Positions 7,419 to 15,003 are shown, counted from the first letter of the stretch. The stretch is 35,906 nt of DNA from Thermoleophilaceae bacterium (GCA_014534235.1 JACVRW010000023.1:1-35906); one strand, 5' to 3'. The notes: generated by a model not told the origin, from the letters alone. Numbers and translations: made by a program.

Positions 7419-8522
7419 GTGAGGCTCGGAGTCAGCGCCGCGCTCGTCGACGGAGAGATCGTCGACGGGGACGTAAGAATCGAGGACGGCGTCGTCGCCG
7501 GCTTGGGCGTCCGGCCTGCCGGCCGCGGCGGCACCGCCGTGCCCGGCTACGTGGACGTCCATATCAACGGCGTCGCCGGCGTGGACTTCCTCACCACCGA
7601 CTTCGCCGGCCTGCGGCGCGCCGCCGAGGCCCTCGCGGCAACCGGCGTGGTGGCGTTCCAGCCCACTCTCGTCTCGTCGCGGGCGGATGCCTACCGGGAG
7701 CCGCTCGAGGTCGCCGGCGAGGCATCGCGCCAGGGCGGCCCCTTGCCGCGCGTGCTCGGTGTCCACCTCGAGGGCCCCTTCCTATCGCCCCTGTGGCCGG
7801 GCGCCCACGACCCCGCGCACCTGCGCCCGCCCGACCCGGCACTCGCCTCGCGCTTGTGCGGCCTCGGCCCGGTGACGATGATGACGCTCGCGCCCGAGCT
7901 GCCGGGCGGGCTGGATCTCGTCGAGCGCCTGGTGTCTGCCACCGTCGTCGTCTCGTGTGGCCACTCCGATGCCGACGCCAGACAGGCGCACGCGGCCTTC
8001 GATTCCGGGGCGCGGGCCGTCACCCACATCCACAACGCCCACCGCCGCTGGCGTCCGCGGGACCCCGGCCTCGCCGGCGTCGCGCTCGTGCGGCCCGACG
8101 TGACCGTGCAGGCGATCGTCGACGGGGTGCATCTGGCGCCCGAGGCCGCATACGGCGCCTTCCTCGCGGCGCGTGACCGCTTCTGTCTCGTGACCGACGC
8201 GATCGAGGCCGCCCTGCTCGAGCCCGGCGAGTATGGAATCGCCGGGCGGACGGTCCACGCGCGCGACGGCGCGGTGCGCCTTCCCGACGGAACGCTCGCG
8301 GGCAGCGTCCTGTCGATGGACGAGGCGGTGCGCGGGCTCGTGGCGAGCGGTGCGCCGCTCGGGGAGGCCGTCCACGCCGCGGCCGCGGCGCCGGCGCGGC
8401 TGCTCGGCCTCAGCGATCTCGGCGTGCTGCGGGAGGGAGCGCCGGCACACCTGGCCGTCCTCGACGAGGAGCTGCGGGTGTCGCGCACGCTCGTCGGTGG
8501 GGGCGAGGCGTTCGCGGCCTGA
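7419..8522 (+). CDS. nagA: N-acetylglucosamine-6-phosphate deacetylase
   Basis: A 367-aa cytoplasmic amidohydrolase that converts GlcNAc-6-P to glucosamine-6-P and acetate. Family marks are VPGYVDVHINGVAGVDF (41-57), HLEGPF with metal-ligand Glu118, CGHSDA with His182, THIHNAH with His203, the DGVHL segment (235-239), and catalytic Asp260 in LVTDAIEA. The start is GTG 7419, preceded by a GAGGGG Shine-Dalgarno-like run at a suitable distance. A dre-type operator lies just upstream, so induction by aminosugar phosphate through the nearby GntR protein is inferred. It converges with the SIS-domain gene (21-bp gap), whose product probably takes the next step. The stretch after HIHNAH (RRWRPRDPG) differs slightly from the common HLFNAM form. 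Confidence 0.95.
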   Translation: MRLGVSAALVDGEIVDGDVRIEDGVVAGLGVRPAGRGGTAVPGYVDVHINGVAGVDFLTTDFAGLRRAAEALAATGVVAFQPTLVSSRADAYREPLEVAGEASRQGGPLPRVLGVHLEGPFLSPLWPGAHDPAHLRPPDPALASRLCGLGPVTMMTLAPELPGGLDLVERLVSATVVVSCGHSDADARQAHAAFDSGARAVTHIHNAHRRWRPRDPGLAGVALVRPDVTVQAIVDGVHLAPEAAYGAFLAARDRFCLVTDAIEAALLEPGEYGIAGRTVHARDGAVRLPDGTLAGSVLSMDEAVRGLVASGAPLGEAVHAAAAAPARLLGLSDLGVLREGAPAHLAVLDEELRVSRTLVGGGEAFAA

Positions 8523-8543
8523 TCGGTCCGGGCGGCCCGCCGG

Positions 8544-9563
8544 TCACCTCGTCGGCGTGACCTTACGCAGCCCCGGCGGCTCGTCGGGGTCGAGGCCGCG
8601 GCGACACGCCACCGCCAGCGCGAGCTGCTGCGCGCGCACCGTCGCGGGCACGGCGCAGAGCGGCTCCGCGACGGCTCGCTGGTAGGCGAGCGCCGCATCG
8701 GCGCGGTCGGCCAGCCTCAGCACCGGCGTCCCCGCCCGCTCGAGCTCCGCCGCGAGCTGCTCGACGTCCGCGGCCGCCGGCCCGGAGGCGCTGATCGCGA
8801 GGAGCGGGAGCTCCCCACGCGCGACCGTCACGGGCCCATGCCGGAAGTCCGCCGCCGACCACCCCTCGGCCCGGATGCCGCTCGCCTCACGCAGCTTGAG
8901 CGCCGCCTCCAGCGCCACGGGCATCAGGTATCCACGGCTCACCGCTACGAGCTCGTCCGCGTCGTCGAGCGCCGCGGCCGCGCGCTCCGCCGGCGCCGGA
9001 TCCGCCAGCAGCTCGTCCACGAGGCCGGGAAGGCGGGCCCAGTCGCCGTCTCCCCATGGCACCCGTCCGAGCGCCTCCGCCAGCAGCGCCACAGCCGCAA
9101 GCTGCGCGGTGAAGGTCTTCGTCGCGGGAACGGCGCCCTCCTCGCCCGCGCCGAGCGCGATGCATGCGGACGCCGCGGTCGCCAGAGGGCTGTCCGACTC
9201 GTTCGTGACGGCGACCGTGCGGGCGCCCGCGCGCCGGTAGCGCTCGAGGACGGTCGTGATCTCGGGCGTGCGGCCCGACTGGCTGATGCCGACGGCGAGC
9301 CAGCCCTCGAGCCGTGGCTCGACCCCGTACAGGGTCTGCAGGCTGGCCGCGGCCAACGCGACCGGCCGGCCCGTGGCTGCCTCCAGCAGGTAGCGACCGA
9401 AGATTGCCGCGTAGTCGGACGAGCCGCGCGCCACGATCACGACGCCCGCCGACGAGGGGCCCCGCAGGGAGGCGACCACCTCGGTCCGGCGCTCGGCCAG
9501 CGCCCGGAGCACGCCCGGCTGCGCCGCCATGTCGCCGGCCATGCGCTCGCCGGGCCGCTTCAC
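8544..9563 (-). CDS. Double-SIS-domain aminosugar deaminase/isomerase (NagB-II / GlmS-isomerase-like)
   Basis: A 339-aa protein with two sugar isomerase (SIS) domains (about residues 38-165 and 190-330) and no glutaminase domain. Visible marks are VVIVARGSSDYAA, the phosphosugar-binding VGISQSGRTPE, and in the second domain LKLREASGIRAEGWSAADFRHGP, corresponding to the GlmS-type motif with Glu and His near the sugar. In an operon with aminosugar kinase, NanE and a DasR-like regulator, and opposite nagA, the best reading is glucosamine-6-P deaminase of the NagB-II type, giving fructose-6-P and ammonia; no classical NagB is in the window. An AgaS-type role is the alternative. The GTG start overlaps the GntR stop (GTGA, 9560-9563). 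Confidence 0.88.
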   Translation of the reverse strand: MKRPGERMAGDMAAQPGVLRALAERRTEVVASLRGPSSAGVVIVARGSSDYAAIFGRYLLEAATGRPVALAAASLQTLYGVEPRLEGWLAVGISQSGRTPEITTVLERYRRAGARTVAVTNESDSPLATAASACIALGAGEEGAVPATKTFTAQLAAVALLAEALGRVPWGDGDWARLPGLVDELLADPAPAERAAAALDDADELVAVSRGYLMPVALEAALKLREASGIRAEGWSAADFRHGPVTVARGELPLLAISASGPAAADVEQLAAELERAGTPVLRLADRADAALAYQRAVAEPLCAVPATVRAQQLALAVACRRGLDPDEPPGLRKVTPTR

Positions 9564-10315
9564 GAGCGCGGCTCCTCCCGTCTCTGCAGCAGGGCGATCT
9601 CGTAGCGATCGCCGCGGTACAGCGAGGTGGCGTAGTACACGGGCGTTCCGGCGGGGTCACGGGCGACCGTGTGGAAGAGCAGTCCCGGCTTGCCCTCGTT
9701 CACCGCGAGGAGTCGCGCCTCCTCGGGCCCGATCGCCACCGCCACGACCCGCTGGGCCGCCTCGTGCAGGCGGACCCCGTACCCCCCGAGCACCTCGAAC
9801 AGCGATCCGTGGGCGAAGTCCGCGTCGTCCACCCCGGGGAGGCGATCGGCCGGCACGTAGGCGCGCTCGAACGCCATCGGGGTGCCGTCGGCCGTCCGGA
9901 CGCGCTCGATCAGCACCACCGGCGCGTCCGGGGGGATCTCGAGCGTCGTCGCCAGGAACGGCGTCGCCTCCATCAGCTCCTGCGAGCGCACGATCGAACC
10001 CGGCTCCATGCCCCGGGCGCGCATGTCCTCGGTGAACGAGCTGAAGGCGAGTGCCTGGGCCACCCGCGGCTCGGCGACGAACGTCCCGCGGCCGTGCAGG
10101 CGGTAGAGAGCGCCCTCGGTTTCTAGCCGGTCGACCTCGGCGCGCACGGTCATCCGGGCCACGCCGTAGCGGTCGGCAAGCAGGCGCTCGGATGGGAGCG
10201 GCGAGCCGGGCGGCAGCGACGCGACGAGTCCCTCCAGGATCTCCCGCAGCGCCTCGCCCTTCGGGCCTCGGGGGAGGCGCTTCGGGAGCCCGTCGAGCTC
10301 AGCGCGCCGCGCCAC
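9560..10315 (-). CDS. GntR/HutC-family regulator with UTRA domain (DasR/NagR-like)
   Basis: A 251-aa transcription factor. Residues ~18-83 form the GntR winged helix-turn-helix (LPSERLLADRYGVARMTVRAEVDRLETEGALYR, ending HGRGTFVAEP). Residues ~98-240 form a UTRA ligand domain (RGMEPGSIVRSQEL, IERVRTADGTPMAFERAYVP, GLLFHTVARDPAGTPVYY). This is the subfamily of DasR and YvoA/NagR, which respond to GlcN-6-P or GlcNAc-6-P. The two dre-type palindromes at 7392 and 13091 are its likely operators, including one upstream of its own operon, so autoregulation is inferred. GTG 10315 is chosen because AGGAAGG sits 3 bp before it and the length fits the family; this overlaps the end of nanE by 17 bp. It ends in a GTGA overlap with the SIS gene. 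Confidence 0.93.
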   Translation of the reverse strand: MARRAELDGLPKRLPRGPKGEALREILEGLVASLPPGSPLPSERLLADRYGVARMTVRAEVDRLETEGALYRLHGRGTFVAEPRVAQALAFSSFTEDMRARGMEPGSIVRSQELMEATPFLATTLEIPPDAPVVLIERVRTADGTPMAFERAYVPADRLPGVDDADFAHGSLFEVLGGYGVRLHEAAQRVVAVAIGPEEARLLAVNEGKPGLLFHTVARDPAGTPVYYATSLYRGDRYEIALLQRREEPRS

Positions 10316-11000
10316 TCGCCTTCCTGGCGCCGACGGTGGCGAACCGGCGGGTGAGCGCAAGCGGGTCGGCGATCGCCGTGCCCACCACCACGGCGAACGC
10401 GCCCGCCTCGAGCGCCGCGCGGACAGCCGCGGGCGAGCCGTAGCGGCCCTCGGCCAACACCGGGCAGTCGAGCTCCGCTGCAAGCCGGGCAACCAGGTCG
10501 ATGTCGGGTTCTGCCGGAGGCGGGCCTCCGGCCGTATAGCCGGCAAGGGTCGTGGCCACCGCCGCCGCGCCGGCCTCCCGGGCGGCCACGCCGGCCTCGA
10601 TCGAGTCCACGTCCGCCAGCACGGGTTGCGAGATCTCCCGGACGAGGGCGGATATGAAGTGGTGTGCCGCGACGCCACCGGGCCGCCGCCGGAGTGTCGC
10701 GTCCACCGCCACGAGGTCCGCGCCGGCCGCGGCCACCTCGTTGGCGTCCGTGATCTCCGGGGTGATGTAGACGGCGCTGCCGGGGACGCGCCGCTTCCGC
10801 AACCCGATGACGGGCAGCCGCACCGCCGCCTTGATCCCGTCCACGTGGGCGCCCCCGTCCGCGCGGATGCCGGCGGCTCCCCCGGCCTCGGCGGCGCGCG
10901 CGATGGCCACGATGTGGACGGTCTCTCGTAGCGGGCTGTCGTCCGGCGCCTGCACCGACACGACGAGCCCGCCCTCCAGCGCCGCGAGTGCGTCGTTCAC
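10299..11000 (-). CDS. nanE: N-acetylmannosamine-6-phosphate 2-epimerase
   Basis: A 233-aa TIM-barrel protein of the NanE family, which interconverts ManNAc-6-P and GlcNAc-6-P. Visible marks are GLVVSVQAPDDSPLRE near the N-terminus, GAAGIRADG, LPVIGLRKR with probable catalytic Lys69, YITPEITDANEVAAAGADLVAVDAT (Asp100), LADVDSIEAG, and the C-terminal phosphate-binding LAEGRYGSP and AVVVGTAIADP. The GTG start at 11000 overlaps the kinase stop (GTGA) and gives the usual ~230-aa size. Its presence means the pathway handles ManNAc, or produces it, in addition to GlcNAc. Expression is expected to follow the dre-controlled operon promoter upstream of the binding-protein gene. Confidence 0.93.
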   Translation of the reverse strand: MNDALAALEGGLVVSVQAPDDSPLRETVHIVAIARAAEAGGAAGIRADGGAHVDGIKAAVRLPVIGLRKRRVPGSAVYITPEITDANEVAAAGADLVAVDATLRRRPGGVAAHHFISALVREISQPVLADVDSIEAGVAAREAGAAAVATTLAGYTAGGPPPAEPDIDLVARLAAELDCPVLAEGRYGSPAAVRAALEAGAFAVVVGTAIADPLALTRRFATVGARKASGAAR

Positions 11001-11941
11001 GCCGCTTTCCACAGGATTCCGGGCTCCTCGTGCAGCGCGTCCGCCCGCTCCGCGAGCAGCGCCGCGCCACTGAGCGAATCGCCGGCCGGCGGCACGATCT
11101 CCGTGCGCGGCCGCCGTATCCGCACCTGCTTCATAAACGGCTCGAGCAGCAAGGGGCCTGCCTGGAAAACCCTGCCCGTATAGGAGACGGCGGCATCGTC
11201 GCCCGGCGCGAAGAGCCGTCCGAGCGCGGCGCACGCGGAGACGCCCAGCTCCCGACCCGCCTCGCGGAGGATCGCGGCCGCCACGTCGTCGCCCGCGGCG
11301 GAGACACGGGCGACGTCGGCGGCGAAGCTCGCCACCTCTCGTGTGGGCACCGGAGCCCCGTGCACGCGCTGGGGAAGCCCGGTCGCGGGCCCGAACCTCC
11401 GCTCGGCGGCGGCCAGCAGCGCGGCCGAACCGGGGCGCCCGTCTGCGTGGCGCAGCGCGGCGTCGAGCCCGGCGCGCCCGATCGCAAAGCCGCTGCCCGC
11501 GTCGCTCAAGAGTGAGCCCCAGCCGTCGACCTTCGCCATGCGGTCGCCTTTGCGCGCGACGCAGACCGCCCCGGTGCCGGCGGCTACGACCGCCCCGGGA
11601 CGGTCACCCAGCGCGCCCAGCAGGGAGGTCAGGCCGTCGCTCGCGATCGCCAGGCGCTCGATGCCGAGCTCGCGGCGCAGCAGCGCGGAGACCCGGCGGA
11701 GGTCGCTCTCGGTCGCCGCCTCGAAGCCCGACAGCCCGACGCCTGCCGGGGGAACCGGCTCGGGCAGCGTGCCGAGGCCGGCCAGGGCCTCGAGGAGGGT
11801 GGCCGCCACGTCGTCCGCGCCGGCGCCGGCTCCGAGGCGCAGCACGCCCCCTGCCCGCGCCGAGACGAGGCCGCGCCCATCCGTGAGCGCGGCCCTCGTC
11901 TCTGTCTGTCCGGCATCGACGGCGAGCGCCGCCGGCGTCAC
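10997..11941 (-). CDS. N-acetylhexosamine kinase, BadF/BadG/BcrA/BcrD ATPase family
   Basis: A 314-aa ASKHA-fold kinase. The N-terminal phosphate-1 motif is ALAVDAGQTETRAAL (Asp9), followed by GVGLSGFE, the SDGLTSLLGAL segment, and the phosphate-2/adenosine region GAVVAAGTGAVCVARK and WGSLLSDAGSGFAIGRAGL. C-terminal SYTGRVFQAGPLLLEPF closes the fold. The family includes GlcNAc kinases, and the nagA/nanE/GntR neighbours make GlcNAc or ManNAc phosphorylation to the 6-phosphate the likely reaction. That implies the sugar enters unphosphorylated through an ABC system rather than by PTS. The GTG start overlaps the binding-protein stop (GTGA, 11938-11941). Sugar specificity is inferred only. Confidence 0.9.
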   Translation of the reverse strand: MTPAALAVDAGQTETRAALTDGRGLVSARAGGVLRLGAGAGADDVAATLLEALAGLGTLPEPVPPAGVGLSGFEAATESDLRRVSALLRRELGIERLAIASDGLTSLLGALGDRPGAVVAAGTGAVCVARKGDRMAKVDGWGSLLSDAGSGFAIGRAGLDAALRHADGRPGSAALLAAAERRFGPATGLPQRVHGAPVPTREVASFAADVARVSAAGDDVAAAILREAGRELGVSACAALGRLFAPGDDAAVSYTGRVFQAGPLLLEPFMKQVRIRRPRTEIVPPAGDSLSGAALLAERADALHEEPGILWKAA

Positions 11942-13044
11942 TGGAGGCCGGCCTCCTTGCAGGCCTCGGTGTACTTGCCGGTGCAGATCTCCCCGACGTC
12001 CAGGAAGCCGTCCTTCACCACGGTGCTCTCGATGTTGTCGTTCTGGATGGCGATCGTGTCGAGCAGGACCGAAGGCACCTGCTTCGCCCCGTTGTCGACC
12101 TTGTCCTTGGCGAGGTTGGCGGGCGGCTTCTCGCCCTGCGCGACGGGCACCGCGAGCTCGGCGGCCGTCTCCGCGATGTCGATGATCGGCTGGTAGACGC
12201 TCATCAGCTGCTCCCCGATCAGGATCCGCTGGATGGCGGCGAGCTCCGCGTCCTGTCCCGTCACGAAGCGGGTGGCCGGATCGATCTGGGCGCCCTTCAG
12301 CGCGGCGATCGCGCCACCGGCCATGCCGTCGTTCGCGACATAGACGGCGTCGAAGCCGTCATTGCCGAGCGACGTGATGGACTGCTCCATCTCCTGCTGG
12401 GCCTTGTCGGGGCTCCAGTCGGGCGTGTCGAAACTCTTTACGATCTGCGCGCCCTCCTTCTCGAGCACGTCGCGAGCGCCGTCCTTGTACGGCTTCGCGT
12501 TCGAGTCGGTCGGGGCGCCGTTGATCATGACGACCCGTGGGCTGTCGATGCCCTCGTTCTGGGTCGCCTCCATCTGCACCCGCGCCTGCTGCTGGCCGAC
12601 CTTGAACGGGTCGATCGAGACGTAGTAGTCGATGTCCGCGTCGGGGATAAGCCGCCCGTACGCGATCACGGCGACGTCCGACTGCTTCGCGCGCTCGACG
12701 ATTGCGGCGGCCGACTTCACGTCCACTGCGCTGATCACGATCACCTTCGCGCCCTCGGTGATGGCGGCCTCCGCCTGCTGCTGTTGCTTGGCGGGATCCT
12801 GGTCGGCGTTCGCGTAGATGACCTCGCAGTCGTTGCAGAGCTCCTTCACCCGGCGCTCGAAGTTCGGCCGGTCCTGCTCCTCGTACCGTGTGGTCTTGGT
12901 CTCCGGCAGGAGCAGCGCGACCTTGGCGCCCTCGCCGCCTCCGCCTCCGCCGCCGTCGTCGTCGTCGCCGCAGGCGCCTGCAGTCAGGAGCGCGAGCGCC
13001 GCGGTGAGCGCCGCGAGCGCCCGGAGCTTCGTACGACCCGCCAT
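11938..13044 (-). CDS. Sugar ABC transporter substrate-binding lipoprotein (XylF-like)
   Basis: A 368-aa exported sugar-binding protein. ATG 13044 is preceded by a strong GAGGGAGG ribosome site. The N-terminus has a basic start, a hydrophobic stretch and TAGAC, a plausible though not ideal lipobox, followed by an Asp/Gly-rich tether. The mature part has the type-I periplasmic binding fold of the XylF/RbsB group: VALLLPETKTTRYEEQDRP, YANADQDPAKQQQQAEAAI, VIVISAVDVKSAAAIVERAK, VIAYGRLI, VYVANDGMAGGAIAALK, TGQDAELAAIQRI. It is first in the dre-controlled operon, so an N-acetylhexosamine or oligosaccharide ligand is inferred rather than xylose. No permease or ATPase gene accompanies it, so its partner must be encoded elsewhere. 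Confidence 0.93.
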   Translation of the reverse strand: MAGRTKLRALAALTAALALLTAGACGDDDDGGGGGGGEGAKVALLLPETKTTRYEEQDRPNFERRVKELCNDCEVIYANADQDPAKQQQQAEAAITEGAKVIVISAVDVKSAAAIVERAKQSDVAVIAYGRLIPDADIDYYVSIDPFKVGQQQARVQMEATQNEGIDSPRVVMINGAPTDSNAKPYKDGARDVLEKEGAQIVKSFDTPDWSPDKAQQEMEQSITSLGNDGFDAVYVANDGMAGGAIAALKGAQIDPATRFVTGQDAELAAIQRILIGEQLMSVYQPIIDIAETAAELAVPVAQGEKPPANLAKDKVDNGAKQVPSVLLDTIAIQNDNIESTVVKDGFLDVGEICTGKYTEACKEAGLQ

Positions 13045-13090
13045 GGTGGCCTCCCTCTCCTCGCTGATGGGGACGCCAGACGCTACCACA

Positions 13091-13106
13091 ACTGGTCTAG
13101 ACCAGT
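13091..13106. promoter_or_regulatory. Perfect dre-type GntR operator upstream of the binding-protein operon
   Basis: ACTGGTCTAGACCAGT is a perfect 16-bp palindrome matching the DasR-responsive element. It lies 46 bp upstream of the binding-protein ATG, in the divergent gap with the plastocyanin-like gene. Beside it are a direct repeat CGCCAA-N3-CGCCAA (13114-13128) and a small palindrome CGCCA-ACG-TGGCG (13123-13135) of unknown role. The operon it controls encodes the candidate GntR repressor. Confidence 0.92.
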
Positions 13107-13187
13107 GGGGGTGCGCCAATTTCGCCAACGTGGCGCGTCTGACGATGGAACTCGGAGCCGCCGGACCTACGTTGCGCGCGAGGAGAG

Positions 13188-14048
13188 ATGGAAAGGCGCG
13201 AAGAGCTTGCACGCGAGCGCGTCGGCGACCGGGCTTTGGCGCGGCGGAGGTGGGTGGTATTGGCAAGCGCCTCGGCGGCCGTCCTGGGTCTCGCGGGGAC
13301 CGCTGCGCCCGCCGGCGGTGGCGTCGTGGAGAGCGGAAGCCTGGTGCCGGCAGAAGTCACACTGCGCAACTTCAGCTTTACCCCTCGGGACGTGACGATC
13401 GATCAAGGCGAGACCGTCACCTGGAGAAACGTGGAGGGCACACACAACGTGGTGTTCGAGGGCTCTGAGCGGCCATTTGCGCCAGCTGGATCGTCCGAGC
13501 CTGTGTGGCCATATGTCCGGCGGTTCGACGCTCCTGGCACTTTCCGCTACTACTGCGAGCCGCATGCCGGCCGCGGCATGGCGGGCACCGTCACGGTCAA
13601 TCCCGCCGGCTCCCCGCCCGCCCCTCCGCCACCCGGAAGTCCGCCACCAGGCGGCACGCCGCCGCCGCCCGGCGGCACCCCGCCACCACCCGGCGGGAGC
13701 CCGCCGGCCGGCGGCGGTACGACACCCGGCACTCCGTCAGGCGGCAAGGCGAGCACCACGGTGACCCTCCAGATCAGCGATTCGACGCCCGCTCAGGGAC
13801 AGCGCGTCCGGTTCTTCGGCTCCGTCCGACCTGAGCAGGACGGGCGCCTCGTCCAGCTTCAGCGGTGGGCCCGCGGCGGTTCCTACCGCACCGTGATGAG
13901 GATCAAGCTGCGAGATGCGGGCGCCAGCCGCTCGAAGTTCAGCAAGCGCCTGCGGATGCTCCGCGACGGCGTCTTCCGAGCCCGCCTTCCTGCCGATAGC
14001 GACCACAGGCAGGGGACGAGCCGCACCAGGCGGGTGCACGTCCGCTAA
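13188..14048 (+). CDS. Secreted plastocyanin-like cupredoxin with Pro/Gly linker and C-terminal domain
   Basis: A 286-aa protein starting at ATG 13188 just after GAGGAGAG. Residues ~21-45 look like a signal or anchor segment. Residues ~52-138 form a cupredoxin: VTLRNFSFTPRDVTIDQGETVTW, then copper ligands His86 (GTHNVVF), Cys123 and His126 (YYCEPH) and Met131 (RGMAGTVTV), the complete type-1 copper set. Residues ~140-188 are a Pro/Gly-rich linker with three PPPPGG(T/S)-type repeats. Residues ~188-286 resemble an Ig-like beta-sandwich (VTLQISDSTPAQGQRVRFFGSVRP) of the kind seen in secreted surface proteins. The first domain probably carries electrons or binds copper outside the cell; the second may tether it to the wall. 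It shares the divergent gap holding the dre site but is not an obvious regulon member. Its stop overlaps the convergent gene by 4 bp. Confidence 0.9.
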   Translation: MERREELARERVGDRALARRRWVVLASASAAVLGLAGTAAPAGGGVVESGSLVPAEVTLRNFSFTPRDVTIDQGETVTWRNVEGTHNVVFEGSERPFAPAGSSEPVWPYVRRFDAPGTFRYYCEPHAGRGMAGTVTVNPAGSPPAPPPPGSPPPGGTPPPPGGTPPPPGGSPPAGGGTTPGTPSGGKASTTVTLQISDSTPAQGQRVRFFGSVRPEQDGRLVQLQRWARGGSYRTVMRIKLRDAGASRSKFSKRLRMLRDGVFRARLPADSDHRQGTSRTRRVHVR

Positions 14049-14623
14049 TAGAGCTTCTTCCCCTCCTCCAGCGTCCCGACGAACTTCGCGATCCGCCGAG
14101 CTCGCGTTTCGGGCTTCTTCGCCTCCTCGATCCGGTACAGGATCGCGTAGCGCTCGGCCCTGCTGAGCGCTGAGAAGGCCTCGCGCGCCCGCTCGCTTCG
14201 CTCGAGCGCTTCACGGAGGTCGTCTGGGACCTTCGCGCTGCGCTGCCCGTCATAGGCCGCGTCCCAGCGACCGTCTGCCTTCGCCCGCTCGACCTCCCGG
14301 AGGCCGGCCGGTCTCATGCGGCCCTGCTCGATGAGCTCCTCCGCCTTCGTGCGGTTGATCTTCGACCATCTGCTCCGGGGCCTGCGAGGCGTGAATCGCA
14401 CGAGCCAGTGCTTCTCGTCCACGCTCGCCGCCTGGCCGTCGATCCAGCCGTAGCAGAGGGCCACCTCGACGGCCTCCGCCGGCGAGACGGAATCAAACCC
14501 GCTCCCCTTCTTCGCGAATCTGAGCCACAGCCCACCGGAAGTCTCGTGCTCGTCCTGGAGCCATGCCTCCCACTCCTCCCGGGAGCGAAAGGAGATGGCC
14601 GGGAGCTCCCGCTTCACGGTCAT
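14045..14623 (-). CDS. YdeI/OmpD-associated family protein
   Basis: A 192-aa protein of the YdeI/OmpD-associated family. The N-terminal half has the typical FRSREEWEAWLQDEHETSGGLWLRFAKKGSG, then VEVALCYGWIDGQAASVDEKHWLVRFTPRRPRSRWSKINR, which is the family core. The C-terminal half has the helical RMRPAGLREVERAKADGRWD and the PDDLREAL...RAREAFSALSRAERYAILYRIEEAKKPETRARRI segment. These proteins are common in soil bacteria; the name comes from proposed roles in bacteriocin or peptide resistance, but the biochemical function is unknown. ATG 14623 overlaps the stop of the upstream ABM gene (ATGA, 14620-14623), so the two are co-expressed. It is full length. Confidence 0.9.
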   Translation of the reverse strand: MTVKRELPAISFRSREEWEAWLQDEHETSGGLWLRFAKKGSGFDSVSPAEAVEVALCYGWIDGQAASVDEKHWLVRFTPRRPRSRWSKINRTKAEELIEQGRMRPAGLREVERAKADGRWDAAYDGQRSAKVPDDLREALERSERAREAFSALSRAERYAILYRIEEAKKPETRARRIAKFVGTLEEGKKLY

Positions 14624-14940
14624 CTCGCGGCGACCGGCGACGGTCCCTTACCACCAAGCAGCTCGAGTTCGATCATCTCCCAGTTCTCGGCGAGCGCAGT
14701 CGCCGCGGCGACCTGCTCGCTGCCCCTGATCCTCTCGAGCGACGCCTCTAGGTCGTTCTGGCTCCTCCATAGCTCGGTCACCCAGATGATGTCGCGCTCG
14801 CCCGCCTGGCGGTTGACGAGGTACAGCTCGCAGCCGGGATCCTCCTCGAGGTCCTCAGCGGTGGCAAGGAGGATCCCGGCGAGCTCTGCGCCGCGGCCCT
14901 CGCGGGCGAAGGCCTTCCCGTAACGGGCCACTCGGCTCAT
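14620..14940 (-). CDS. Antibiotic biosynthesis monooxygenase (ABM)-domain protein
   Basis: A ~106-aa single-domain protein with a ferredoxin-like ABM fold: VARYGKAFAREGRGAELAGILLATAEDLEEDPGCELYLVNRQAGERDIIWVTELWRSQNDLEASL. The GCELYLV and IIWVTELW strands and the DLEASL helix are typical of small putative quinol monooxygenases (YgiN-like). Such proteins act on quinones or polyketides, or have no known substrate. ATG 14940 is annotated; a GTG directly before it (14943) is also possible, and neither has a clear ribosome site. It is coupled to the YdeI-like gene. A GC-rich hairpin upstream separates it from the CHRD gene. Confidence 0.85.
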   Translation of the reverse strand: MSRVARYGKAFAREGRGAELAGILLATAEDLEEDPGCELYLVNRQAGERDIIWVTELWRSQNDLEASLERIRGSEQVAAATALAENWEMIELELLGGKGPSPVAAR

Positions 14941-14977
14941 CACGCCCGACTGTACGCGAGGAACCGGAGGATGCGAA

Positions 14978-14999
14978 GAGGGGGGCGTGCGCCCCCCTC
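14978..14999 (-). terminator. GC-rich hairpin after the CHRD gene
   Basis: A perfect 9-bp stem (GAGGGGGGC / GCCCCCCTC) with a 4-nt loop begins 5 bp past the stop of the CHRD gene. No T-run follows on the minus strand, so it is terminator-like rather than a canonical intrinsic terminator. It probably insulates the CHRD gene from the ABM/YdeI pair. Confidence 0.6.
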
Positions 15000-15003
15000 G
15001 CCG

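Noticed and set aside
8523-8543. Small GC hairpin between nagA and the SIS gene as a bidirectional terminator
   Set aside because: The best stem is only 4 bp with a 3-nt loop; not distinguishable from background at this GC content.
13651-13697. Tandem GC-rich repeat as a mobile or CRISPR-like repeat
   Set aside because: It encodes the in-frame Pro/Gly linker of the plastocyanin-like protein and needs no other explanation.
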